Shown here: piece after piece, positions 10,477-19,530 of the stretch
How the letters are laid out: every line of letters begins with the position of its first letter
Position numbering within the stretch: the stretch's first letter is position 1
From: DASQZK01 sp963764345
GTDB lineage: Bacteria > Bacteroidota > Bacteroidia > Bacteroidales > GCA-2748055
DNA length: 64,000 bases
Direction of reading: 5' to 3'
Assembly (NCBI GenBank): GCA_963764345.1
Contig: CAVXSF010000031.1
Span: forward strand, 62,001 to 126,000
The notes under the pieces: generated by a model
The model's input: only the letters and a program-made list of their open reading frames with translations
Told to the model about the DNA's origin: nothing
Database searches by the model: none
Program-made: the position numbers and the translations under genes

Positions 10477-10512
10477 ATAAAAAACCGCAGTCCGGAATGA
10501 GGGCTGCGGTTT
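10477..10512 (-). terminator. Rho-independent terminator of the M3 peptidase gene
   Basis: Reading the minus strand, AAACCGCAG (10512-10504) pairs with CTGCGGTTT (10490-10482) around a 13-nt loop, and the stem runs into a T6 tract (A's at 10479-10484). It lies 21 bp beyond the peptidase stop. Confidence 0.8.
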
Positions 10513-10532
10513 ATAAAGGATTTTAGCGTATT

Positions 10533-12653
10533 TTATTCCAAACCTCTCTTTTTAAGAAGGGGTTCCTCACTGGGTTTTTTACCTCTGAAGGCAACATAAA
10601 GAGCCATTGGGTCTTCCGTACTTCCTTTTTCAAGAATATTTTTCCTGAAAGCAGCAGCGGTAGCAGGATCGAAAATGTTACCGGTTTCCTTGAATGCCTG
10701 GAAGGCATCTGCATCGAGAACTTCAGCCCAGATATAGCTGTAGTATCCTGAAGAATAACCACCTGCGAAAATATGGCTGAAATAGGGACTGCGGTACCTG
10801 GAGATGATTTCCGGGATCAGACCGACTGCATTCAATGAGCTGTCTTCAAAGGCATTCACATCTTTGATGTCGGCATTTGCCAGGGTAAGAGTATGATAAT
10901 CCATATCCAGGAGAGAAGCTGCGAGGTATTCCACGGTGGTAAATCCCTGGTTGAAATGGCTGCTGTTCTGGATTTTTTGGATCAGTTCGTCGGGTATGAC
11001 CTCACCGGTCTGATAATGTTTGGCGAAAGATCTGAGGACTTCGGGTTCAAGAGCCCAGTTTTCCATGATCTGTGAAGGCAGTTCAACAAAATCACGTGTT
11101 ACACTTGTGCCGGCCTGGCTTTTATAGGTGCATTGGGAAAGGAGGCCGTGAAGGGCGTGACCGAATTCATGGAACAGGGTCTGAACTTCATCCACGGTGA
11201 GGAGTGCAGGTTTATCGCCGGTTGGTTTGGTAAAGTTGAAATTGGTAGTAACCACCGGTCGGATGTCCTTGCCGTTTTCAACATGCTGGCCACGGTATTC
11301 GCTCATCCAGGCACCGGCTCTTTTGCTGTCGCGGGGAAAGAAATCCATGTATAACACCCCAATATGGCTTCCGTCGGCATCCTTCACTTCGTAAGCCTGA
11401 ACATCGGGATGATAAACCGGGATATCGGTCCTGGGGTCGAAGGTTAGACCATAAAGTTTGTGAGCTACGTCGAAAGCACCCTTCCGGACATTATCCAGAA
11501 CAAAATACTGGCTGAGAGTACTTTCATCGATATCGTATTTTTCTTTCCTGACTTTTTCAGAATAATACCACCAGTCCCATGGTTTTAGTTTGAAATGGCC
11601 GCCTTGCCGATCGATCATTTTCTGCATATCGGCTGCTTCCTGTTGGGCTACCTTGATGGCAGGTATCCAGAGACGCATGAGGAGGTCGTTTACGTTTGCC
11701 GGGGTTTTTGCCATATTTTCTTCAAGAACATAATCAGCGTGGGACTTGTATCCAAGAAGGCTGGCTCTTTCAGCTCTGAGCTTCACGATTTGTTTTATGA
11801 CATCCTTATTGTCATACTGATCGTTATTATTTCCCAGGTTGGCATAAGCCATAAAAAGTTTTTCCCTCAAACTACGGTTATCGGCGTAGGTTAGGAATGG
11901 GAGCAGGCTTGGTTTCTGAACGGTGAACACCCATTTTCCCTCAAGGCTGTCTTCATTGGCGGTTTCTGCGGCGGCGCTTATCACATCCACGGGTAATCCA
12001 GCCAGGTCGGATTTATTGTCGATCACCAGTTTAAAAGCATTGGTCTGACGCAGAACATCCTCTCCGAATTTCAGGGTCAATAAGGAAAGCTCCCTGTTGA
12101 TCTTACTGAGCTTTTCCTTGTCCTCCGGATTTAGGTTGGCACCACCTCTGACAAATTCTTTGTAAGTATCATCCAGGAGTTTAGCCTGTGGACCGGTCAG
12201 ATCCAAATTGTCTTTATGATCATAGACGGTTTTGATTTTCTGAAAGAGCTTGTCGTTTAATCTGATCGCATCGGAATGAGCAGAGAGTTCCGGTGCCAGT
12301 TCTTTGGCTATATTCTGAAGTTCAGGGCTGGTAAGGGAACTGTTCAGATTATAAAAAACGCCACCGACCTGGTCAATCATTTCTCCGCTATTATCCAGTG
12401 CCACGATCGTATTTTCAAATGTGGGAGCTTCTGTATTATTGACGATGACGTCAATTTCTTCGTTGTGCTCTTTCATAGCCTCCTGCATGGCAGGAATGAA
12501 CTGATCGTTCCTGATCTGTTCGAAAGGCGGGACACCAAACGGTGTTTTAAATTCACTTAACAGAGGATTTTTCATATTGTCAGCTTTTTCCTTATTTTGA
12601 CAGGAACTGACTATAACAGCCAGACCAAAGAGTAGAATAAATGTTTTTTTCAC
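10533..12653 (-). CDS. dcp: M3 family peptidyl-dipeptidase (Dcp-like) lipoprotein
   Basis: Zinc metallopeptidase that removes dipeptides from peptide C-termini. The 706-aa protein carries the HExxH zinc motif HEFGHALHG (about 495-503). The downstream zinc-ligand region has SQIMENWALEPEVL, and the substrate-binding signature FSHIFAGGYSSGYYSYIWAEVLDADAF is near the C-terminus. Length fits the Dcp/oligopeptidase A family. The N-terminus is a lipoprotein signal with lipobox cysteine 18 (LAVIVSSCQNKE), so unlike E. coli Dcp it should be membrane anchored in the periplasm or on the surface, as is common in Bacteroidota. It is transcribed alone, with its own terminator at 10477-10512. Confidence 0.95.
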   Translation of the reverse strand: MKKTFILLFGLAVIVSSCQNKEKADNMKNPLLSEFKTPFGVPPFEQIRNDQFIPAMQEAMKEHNEEIDVIVNNTEAPTFENTIVALDNSGEMIDQVGGVFYNLNSSLTSPELQNIAKELAPELSAHSDAIRLNDKLFQKIKTVYDHKDNLDLTGPQAKLLDDTYKEFVRGGANLNPEDKEKLSKINRELSLLTLKFGEDVLRQTNAFKLVIDNKSDLAGLPVDVISAAAETANEDSLEGKWVFTVQKPSLLPFLTYADNRSLREKLFMAYANLGNNNDQYDNKDVIKQIVKLRAERASLLGYKSHADYVLEENMAKTPANVNDLLMRLWIPAIKVAQQEAADMQKMIDRQGGHFKLKPWDWWYYSEKVRKEKYDIDESTLSQYFVLDNVRKGAFDVAHKLYGLTFDPRTDIPVYHPDVQAYEVKDADGSHIGVLYMDFFPRDSKRAGAWMSEYRGQHVENGKDIRPVVTTNFNFTKPTGDKPALLTVDEVQTLFHEFGHALHGLLSQCTYKSQAGTSVTRDFVELPSQIMENWALEPEVLRSFAKHYQTGEVIPDELIQKIQNSSHFNQGFTTVEYLAASLLDMDYHTLTLANADIKDVNAFEDSSLNAVGLIPEIISRYRSPYFSHIFAGGYSSGYYSYIWAEVLDADAFQAFKETGNIFDPATAAAFRKNILEKGSTEDPMALYVAFRGKKPSEEPLLKKRGLE

Positions 12654-13059
12654 GGTTTATAATTTTGGGGTTAAATTAGTATGAAAGCGCCAAATTAATA
12701 AAAACCGCGTTAAGTCCTGCGAATATTGACGATCTAAATAGGCAGTAAAACCTGTTTTTGAATATGTTCCTCATATGTTGATTCCTTCATTCCAAATGTA
12801 GGTTTGCTTTTTCGGCCGGAGATGAAATCAACATACTGAGGATCCGGCAAGCCCTGTTTCCAAGGGGTATATTGCAAAAACTGCTAACAGGATCACAGAC
12901 TCTGGCACCGTCTGTAGTGGACGCGATTTTTTGATTTTAAGGGGTCAGATGAGAAATCGTCGTTTGTATTTGTTATTTTTGAGATTTGTTAAAAATCTTC
13001 AAAAAACCTGTGTTCTAATGTTCACAGATCATATTCAAACGATTTAATACTTCATCACC
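12654..13059. other. Divergent promoter region between M3 peptidase and GH92
   Basis: About 400 bp without a gene, holding the 5' regions of both divergent genes. TATTTTTG at 12974-12981 fits the TAnnTTTG -7 consensus 78 bp before the GH92 start. A long inverted repeat lies at 12769-12841. Confidence 0.45.
12769..12841. repeat. Inverted repeat with 42-nt loop
   Basis: CCTCATATGTTGATT (12769-12783) is complementary to AATCAACATACTGAGG (12826-12841) apart from one bulged C, with 42 nt between the arms. It lies in the divergent promoter region. It may be a small mobile-element relic, an operator pair or a structured leader; none of these is demonstrated. Confidence 0.5.
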
Positions 13060-15431
13060 ATGAAATCCCGGATTTTGACTTTGATTTTCATGTTGTCTGT
13101 CAGTGTTTTTTCCTGCAACAGAAACACGCAGGAGATTCAGGAGGATTTGGTACAATATGTAAATCCTCTTATTGGCACGCCCTTTAAAGGTGATGCAGGC
13201 ACATTCCCTGCGGTGAATCCTCCTTTTGCCATGACGAATTTCATGCCGGTAACAGATGAGAATTCCATTGGGATGACCCCTTACCACTATGAGCGTACCT
13301 CAAATATAGGATTCATCGCCAGCCATCAACCGGCTGTCTGGATGGGCGATTACGGCTTTATCACTTTATGGCCTTCGGTGGGAAAGGTAAAGATCAGTCC
13401 GGAAGACAGGAAGCTTTCATTCAGTCACCGTGATGAGATATCGGAACCGGATCTATACCAGGTTAAGATGTTTCCCAAGGACAGCAGTTATTCTGTTACG
13501 GCAAAACTTTCGGCCACATCGCACTGTGGCCTGTTTGAGTTCAATGTTTCCAGGGATGACACGATGAATATCGTTGTTGAAGCTTCAAGAGTGAAGGGAT
13601 TCAGTTATGTCAGTCGCAAGATCTTCCGGGAGCCTTATAATCATGAGGATTGACAGTATCAGATCAAAATTTCACGGCTTTGTGAAAGTTGACCCGGAAC
13701 ACCACGAGATATATGGTTATAACCCGGAACGGCATGGGGTCATCCTGGGTCCTGACCTCCCTGGTTTCAAGGGATATTTTGTGATCAGGTTTGAAAGGTC
13801 TTTCGATGATTACGGAGTATGGCAGGACAGTGCTCTCACCAGAAACGCAGAGGAGATGACAGGCCACTGGGTAGGGGCCTTCGCCGGGTTCAACGTCTCA
13901 GGGCTTGAAAAAATCCGTGCAAAAATAGGTACATCCTTTATCAGTGTTGAACAGGCCAGACAAAATCTGGAGAAGGAGATTCCCGGATGGGATATGGACC
14001 AGGTGATAAGCTCAACCCATGAAGCCTGGCAAAAAGCACTTGCACATATCGTTATAGAAGGTACCCGTGATCAGAAATCTGTCTTTTATACCGCAATGTA
14101 TCATGCCATGCTTTATCCGCGTGAATTTTCTGAGTACGGGCGTTATTACAGCGCCTTTGACGATTCGGTTCATAACGGTGTCTCGTATAATGATTATTCC
14201 TTATGGGATACGTTCAGGGCCGAGCATCCATTGTTGCTTTTCATTGCTCCCGACCGCGTACCGGATATGATCACTTCACTTTTGCAGATGTATAAGGAAG
14301 GGGGATGGATGCCCAAATGGCCGAATCCGACCTACAGTAATATCATGATCGGAACACATGCCGATGCCGTAATTGCCGATGCAATGGTAAAAGGTGTTAA
14401 AGGCTTTGACCGCGAGCTGGCCTGGCAGGCCGTAAGAAAAGATGCGTTCACGCCACCTCCGGGAGATACCGGCAATGTGAATTATGTACCGAGTCCATGG
14501 ACAGAAGTGATTCCTTCCTGGCTTCCGAAGGGAGCGGGAAATCCCTGGTTTGACCGGGCTCCCTGGCATGGTTACGAGGGCAGGGGAGGGCTGACCTGGT
14601 ATAAAGTCAAAGGCTATGTACCGTGCGATATGACCAATGAAAGCGTTTCCCGCACACTTGAATTTGCATACGACGATTATTGTGCTGCCCAGGTGGCCAG
14701 GGCAGTGAATAAAACTGCGGAATACGATACCCTGATGGATCGAAGCCGGAACTTTGTAAACCTGTACCGTGACTCCACTGGATTTATGGAACCCAAACTT
14801 TCGGATGGTTCCTGGCTGGGACATTCCGCAATAACAGGACGTCAGAATTGCCCCTGAATATTTACAGGCTTTCACGGAAGGCAGCCCGTGGACCTATCTT
14901 TTCTGTGCCATGCAGGATGTGCCAGGGCTCATCGATATCATGGGCGGGCCTGAAAAATTCGTTTCAAGGCTGGACGAGAATTTCAATGGAGGCCATTATG
15001 TTCATCAGAACGAGCCGGGACATCACTACCCATATCTTTACGATTATGCCGGGTATCCCTGGAAGACCCAGGAACGGGTACGACAGTACACTCTTTCGCA
15101 GTATAAAAATGCTCCCGACGGTCTCGATGGTAATGACGATTGCGGCCAGATGTCTGCCTGGTATATTTTTTCAGCCATGGGATTCTATCCGGTCTGCCCG
15201 GGTAGTGATCAATATGCCATTGGAAGTCCGTTGTTTTCCGAAACACGGATTGCCCTGCCCAATGGGAAAATATTTACCATCCGGGTTCAGAATGCTTCCG
15301 ACGAAAATAAATATATTCAGGAGATGCGACTCAACGGGAAACCATGGAAAAGCTATTTTATAAGTCATGGCGACATTTTGAAAGGAGGAACCATGATTTT
15401 CGTTATGGGGAATGAGCCGGCAAAGAAATGA
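13060..15431 (+). CDS. GH92 alpha-mannosidase family glycoside hydrolase, frameshifted twice
   Basis: Calcium-dependent exo-alpha-mannosidase family acting on mannans or N-glycans; lipoprotein (SVSVFSCNRN). The N-terminal sandwich is recognisable from YVNPLIGTPFKGDAGTFPA and GFIASHQPAVWMGDYG. The catalytic (alpha/alpha)6 barrel has FDDSVHNGVSYNDYSLWDTF, NPTYSNIMIGTHADAV and GNDDCGQMSAWYIFSAMGFY, the latter near the C-terminus. Frame 1 ends at 13653, frame 2 covers about 13640-14857, and frame 3 resumes from about 14856 (EYLQAFTEGSPWTYLFC) to 15431. The shifts are of +1 type around 13600-13680 and 14845-14856. Everything needed for a product of about 790 aa is present, so these are probably assembly indels or recent inactivation rather than old decay. 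Confidence 0.92.
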
Positions 15432-15451
15432 AAATGGAAGTCTGTTTATAA

Positions 15452-15601
15452 GGGATCATCAATGCATGGATAGCTGCCACTTTTGGCGGCATTACCGATC
15501 GCTTGGAAGGAAAAATGATCTGGCTGGTGGTATTTGCTTTTTTAATCCTGATCCTTCAGCCACCGATACAGTCATTCACCCGGATGAAAAATCCCGGATA
15601 G
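15452..15601 (+). pseudogene. Startless 49-codon remnant of a membrane protein C-terminus
   Basis: Directly after the GH92 stop, a frame opening right after TAA at 15449-15451 and closed by TAG at 15599 reads GIINAWIAATFGGITDRLEG, then KMIWLVVFAFLILILQPPI and a basic tail. It has the composition of a final transmembrane helix with cytoplasmic ends, but has no start codon. I cannot name the family; the C-terminus of a transporter or multi-pass enzyme is plausible. It suggests that a gene between GH92 and peptidase T was lost. Chance cannot be excluded at this length. Confidence 0.35.
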
Positions 15602-15613
15602 CAGTTATCCGGG
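15593..15613 (-). terminator. Terminator hairpin of the peptidase T gene
   Basis: CCCGGATA (15593-15600) pairs with TATCCGGG (15606-15613) around GCAGT. On the minus strand the stem is followed by ATTTTT (bases 15592-15587). It begins 4 bp after the pepT stop. Confidence 0.75.
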
Positions 15614-15616
15614 CAT

Positions 15617-16841
15617 TTACTTTCCGCTCAGCTCAATGATCTTCAGGATGACTTTTACTGCTTTTTCCATCGATTGCACGGGAATATACTCATACCGGCC
15701 GTGAAAATTATGACCTCCGGTGAAGATATTGGGGCAGGGGAGTCCCATGTAGGAGAGTCTGGCCCCGTCGGTTCCACCCCTGATGGGCTTGATGACCGGT
15801 TTTACACCGGATTCAAGCATGGCCCGTTTTGCCAGGTCAATAATATGCATGACCGGTTCGATCTTCTCCTTCATATTATAATACTGGTCAGTCAGTTCCA
15901 CCGTAACGGTATCGTGTTGGTACTTCGTATTGATCTGCCGGGCAATGTCCGCAACTTTTTCCTTCCTGGCTTCAAACCTGCTTTTATCGTGGTCACGGAT
16001 GATGTACCTGAAACGGGTTTGCTCAACAGTTCCGGTAAAATCTGTCAAATGAAAGAAACCTTCATAACCTTCAGTAGCTTCCGGCCGGTCTTCTTCGGGG
16101 AGCATGCTGTTGAACTCGGCAGCTACATGGATGGAGTTTATCATCTTGTTTTTAGCTGTTCCGGGATGTACATTCCTGCCTTTAATATGGATGGTAGCCA
16201 GGGCAGCGTTGAAATTTTCATATTCCAGTTCGCCAATCTCACCTCCGTCCACCGTATAGGCAAAGTCGGCATCAAAGGCTTTTACATCGAAATGATCGGC
16301 ACCCCTTCCGATCTCTTCATCGGGTGTAAAGCCGATACTGATGGCTCCGTGTTTGATCTCCGGGTGTTCCATAAGGTATTCGACAGCAGACATGATCTCC
16401 GTAATACCGGCCTTGTCGTCGGCGCCAAGAAGAGTAGTTGCCGTCGGTAGTGATCAGGCTTTGCCCGGCATAGTTCTTCAGCTCCGGAAAATCAGCCGGG
16501 GAGAGGAATATCCTTTTTTCCCTGTTCAGCAGGATCTCCCCGCCATCATAGTTGTGAATGATCTTTGGGCTGACATTCATGCCTGACATGTCCGGACTGG
16601 TATCCATATGAGCGATAAATCCGATGACCGGCAGGGTCTTTTCCGTATTGGCAGGGATCGATGCCATTACATACCCATGACTGTCCAGGGAGACTTTCCG
16701 GAGCCCCATATTTTTCAGTTCTTCTACAAGTATACGGGCAAGATTGAGCTGTTTTTCGGTGCTGGGGGAGGAAGCAGAAGTTTCATCCGACTGGGTATCC
16801 ATCTTAACATAGCTGAAAAATCTATCGGTTATCGGCTTCAT
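15617..16841 (-). CDS. pepT: Peptidase T (tripeptide aminopeptidase, M20B), single-base frameshift
   Basis: Cytoplasmic zinc aminopeptidase releasing the N-terminal residue from tripeptides. The N-terminal half (16841 to about 16440) reads KPITDRFFSYVKMDTQSDE, VIGFIAHMDTSPDMSG (metal ligands H and D) and SLITTDG. The expected TTDGTTLLGADDKAG is restored exactly if one base at 16438-16439 is removed. As given, the frame runs off into YSSWRRRQ. The rest (ending at 15617) has IGFTPDEEIGRGADHF with the catalytic Glu pair, VDGGEIGELEYENFNAA, and PIRGGTDGARLSYMGLPCPNIFTGGHNFHGRYEY. Corrected length is about 408 aa, typical for PepT. The shift is a textbook one-base insertion in an otherwise perfect gene. 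Downstream is a terminator at 15593-15613. Confidence 0.95.
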
Positions 16842-16959
16842 GGAAATTGAATTTTAAGCTTAAATGATTCATTCAGATTACATAAATACTTAACCCAAAA
16901 AAGCGAAAAATGTTTCTCTTTGCAAGCCTGCCGGCAATCACAGCTTTTCACCTTTTGTC

Positions 16960-19227
16960 TCACTCAAACACTTTGGCTTTACCACTTTTGCCATACCAGT
17001 TCATATCCACAATAACAGATTGGTGTTCACCAGCTACGTGTTTCACTCCACCCCAGTACATGTATTTATCATCCTTTTTCATCACCGGGCTGGTGTCGAG
17101 AAGACTTGCCGGACCGGTGCCCTGGTTTGCGAATTCAAGATTTACATCCCTGAACCAGACCCCGGCTCTTTGTTCATAACCGTCGTTGACAGTCCAGACA
17201 CCGAGATTAATGATAAACCTGTCGATGTTGTCCAGGTTCATTCGTTTCATTTCCGTAGTGTCCCTGAAATCTTTGAAGGGATTCAGCTTTAAATGATGCC
17301 ACTTACCGGGTTCGGATGTGATCTCCATCCTCGATGCAGGAGCGTTTTTAAGCTGGCTGTAATTATTTTCCATATTATAAAAATAGTAACCCACGGAATA
17401 GGAGATATTCATCCGTTTGGTGTCTTTTTCATAACCTTCAAGCCAGATAAAAGAACCGTTCAGCTTATCGGGGAGATAATTTTTTTCATCGATCATGAAA
17501 TCAAGATCCAGAACAGGTTCTTCACCGTGTACGCATTTTACAACCTGTGCCAGCCTGTTCAGTGTTTGAGGCAGCCGGTCCTGTCCTGGCGTATTAAAGC
17601 CTCTCATCCGGGTGAGGAGATACAGGGCCGGTTTTTCGGATGTACCCGGATGGTTCCTGACTTCCCTGATGTTGGACGGATTTTCATCTTCAATATAAAA
17701 ATATCGTTTCATCCAGTGATTCAGTCCGTCACTGAAATCACCGTTCACCAGTTTCTCATTTACCGGTAATTCCCATCGGTATCTCAACCACAGCGGGTAT
17801 TCATCAGGATTAAATTCTGGCAGGTGATCGGCATAGGTATAAACTTCATTGGTGACGTTTTTGAAGCTTACTATTCCATTTCCCCCATTGATGTCTATGA
17901 TTGCAATACCTTCAGTGGGTCCGCCGTAAAGATCTTCCTCTCCAAATGCTCTCGGCCGGTAACCGGCAGCAGGCAGGTTGATGAATTTGATTCCTTTGTA
18001 TTCTACTGCAGTTTTTATCGATGCACGCAAAGGAATATGAACGTGTCCGCTGAGCACGTACTTTACATTCCCATACTTCGCCAGTGTTTCCATTACCGTT
18101 CTTTTCACGTAAGGCGCTTCCGCGTATTCGGTCAGCGGATCTATTCCAATGGGGTGAATGGGAACATGTTGGAAGACCATGGTGGGCCTGTCTTTATGCT
18201 GTTCCAGGTCCTTTCTTAGCCAGTGAAAATAGTGCGGATGCCTTTCCCAGAAGCCGTTTCTCAAAGGATCGGGCCAGACAATAAAATGCCACTGACCAAG
18301 ATTAAATGAGTACAGAAGCTTGTCCATCCCGTTGATCCTCATCTGGGCTTCATAATAGTTTCTTAAGGCTTCATGATTATAGCCAGGTCCGAATTTTGAC
18401 GCGTATTTCGTTTCATGATTTCCAATTTCGTAGAGAATGGGTGTTTTCAGATTCTTAAAGAAATGCTCCATCATGTTAAAATCGGTTTCTTTGCCTTGTC
18501 CATCCACAATATCTCCGTCCATCATGGTAAACAATGCTTCCGGCTTCAGTTCATTGACCAGGCGTATACTTTCTTCACTCCAGGCATTGTGAATTTTCAT
18601 CCTGGTATTTAAATCTTCGTCGAATTCAGGGTTTCCACCTTGCGGATCGGCCATTACGGCAAACCGGAACGTGTCCCCAGGATCTTTTATGCCAACGGTA
18701 GCGGGATCAAGCGGGCCAATTTCTTTGTCGAGCAGGTAATTGACAGAGATTGAAACTTTTTCATCCCGGAATTCAATTTCCTGCTTGTCAATTAATTCCG
18801 AAAGGGATAGTGAATACTTACCTTTTTTATCATCCAGGATGAAGGTGGTGGAAGGGGAGAAGTCTGTCAGCCATACCACGAAGATGTCAGGGCTGGATAC
18901 ACCGGCTACACCGGAGTATTGCAGGTTCTTTTCATCCACGTCATCACCCTCTTCGAGAAAATAACCTTCAAGCGCCGATATTTTGCCGTTTTTTGCTTTA
19001 AACCGGGTATCGTATGCAGTCCTTTCTTCATGATCCGAATTTCTGAATTCCACACGCAGCATAATTTCTCCGTCGGCGGTTACGAGGTCCTCAAGGTTGC
19101 TGACCGGCTGCAGGACCGGAATTTCCGGACCCTGTCCGGAGAATTCTGACGACCCGATCACTTTTGGTGCGATCAGAAGTCCGGATGCGCCAAGGGTTGC
19201 TCTTTGTAAAAATTTACGACGTTCCAT
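16960..19227 (-). CDS. Tat-signal calcineurin-like metallophosphoesterase
   Basis: Exported phosphoesterase of the calcineurin/purple acid phosphatase-like superfamily. The 755-aa protein opens with a twin-arginine signal (ERRKFLQRATLGASG), so it is probably exported folded. After an N-terminal beta domain (about 40-180), the metal-binding motifs occur in order: D194 in FAVMADPQGG, GDIVDG (238-243), GNHE (269-272), H354 in VFQHVPIHP and GHVH (394-397). All dinuclear-metal ligands of the family appear to be present. The C-terminal 300 residues look like a beta-sandwich region of unknown role. The substrate cannot be told from sequence. It lies between peptidase T and the CE7-like esterase on the same strand, but with gaps above 100 bp. 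Confidence 0.9.
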   Translation of the reverse strand: MERRKFLQRATLGASGLLIAPKVIGSSEFSGQGPEIPVLQPVSNLEDLVTADGEIMLRVEFRNSDHEERTAYDTRFKAKNGKISALEGYFLEEGDDVDEKNLQYSGVAGVSSPDIFVVWLTDFSPSTTFILDDKKGKYSLSLSELIDKQEIEFRDEKVSISVNYLLDKEIGPLDPATVGIKDPGDTFRFAVMADPQGGNPEFDEDLNTRMKIHNAWSEESIRLVNELKPEALFTMMDGDIVDGQGKETDFNMMEHFFKNLKTPILYEIGNHETKYASKFGPGYNHEALRNYYEAQMRINGMDKLLYSFNLGQWHFIVWPDPLRNGFWERHPHYFHWLRKDLEQHKDRPTMVFQHVPIHPIGIDPLTEYAEAPYVKRTVMETLAKYGNVKYVLSGHVHIPLRASIKTAVEYKGIKFINLPAAGYRPRAFGEEDLYGGPTEGIAIIDINGGNGIVSFKNVTNEVYTYADHLPEFNPDEYPLWLRYRWELPVNEKLVNGDFSDGLNHWMKRYFYIEDENPSNIREVRNHPGTSEKPALYLLTRMRGFNTPGQDRLPQTLNRLAQVVKCVHGEEPVLDLDFMIDEKNYLPDKLNGSFIWLEGYEKDTKRMNISYSVGYYFYNMENNYSQLKNAPASRMEITSEPGKWHHLKLNPFKDFRDTTEMKRMNLDNIDRFIINLGVWTVNDGYEQRAGVWFRDVNLEFANQGTGPASLLDTSPVMKKDDKYMYWGGVKHVAGEHQSVIVDMNWYGKSGKAKVFE

Positions 19228-19530
19228 ACTGGCAAAATTTTAATTAATCTTTCAGATATACATGTGGTCTGTCCCGATCCGGTTGATGCAGTTTACGGCA
19301 GGAGTGTCTGCTTTTACCGGCCGGATACGAAAAGCATTGAACCGTTTTCGGTTGTAGAGACAAAGTAAAGGAACAATTTTTCATAGATCAATCCGGGTTG
19401 TATACAGGATCTTTTTACGCAAAATATGGTCGGATGAACAGCGGAATGTTTTGCTCAATAGCGGATTTACCATAAAAGTAACCGTTTTGAGGGAAATCAT
19501 ATTTGCAGTTTCCGTCCTGTTCACTCCGGT
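19228..19530. other. Intergenic region between CE7-like esterase and metallophosphoesterase
   Basis: About 300 bp, promoter side of the metallophosphoesterase. No reading frame or structure stands out. Confidence 0.3.

Noticed and set aside
15674..16450. A 258-codon + strand frame opposite pepT
   Set aside because: Antisense shadow of a conserved peptidase; composition is not protein-like.
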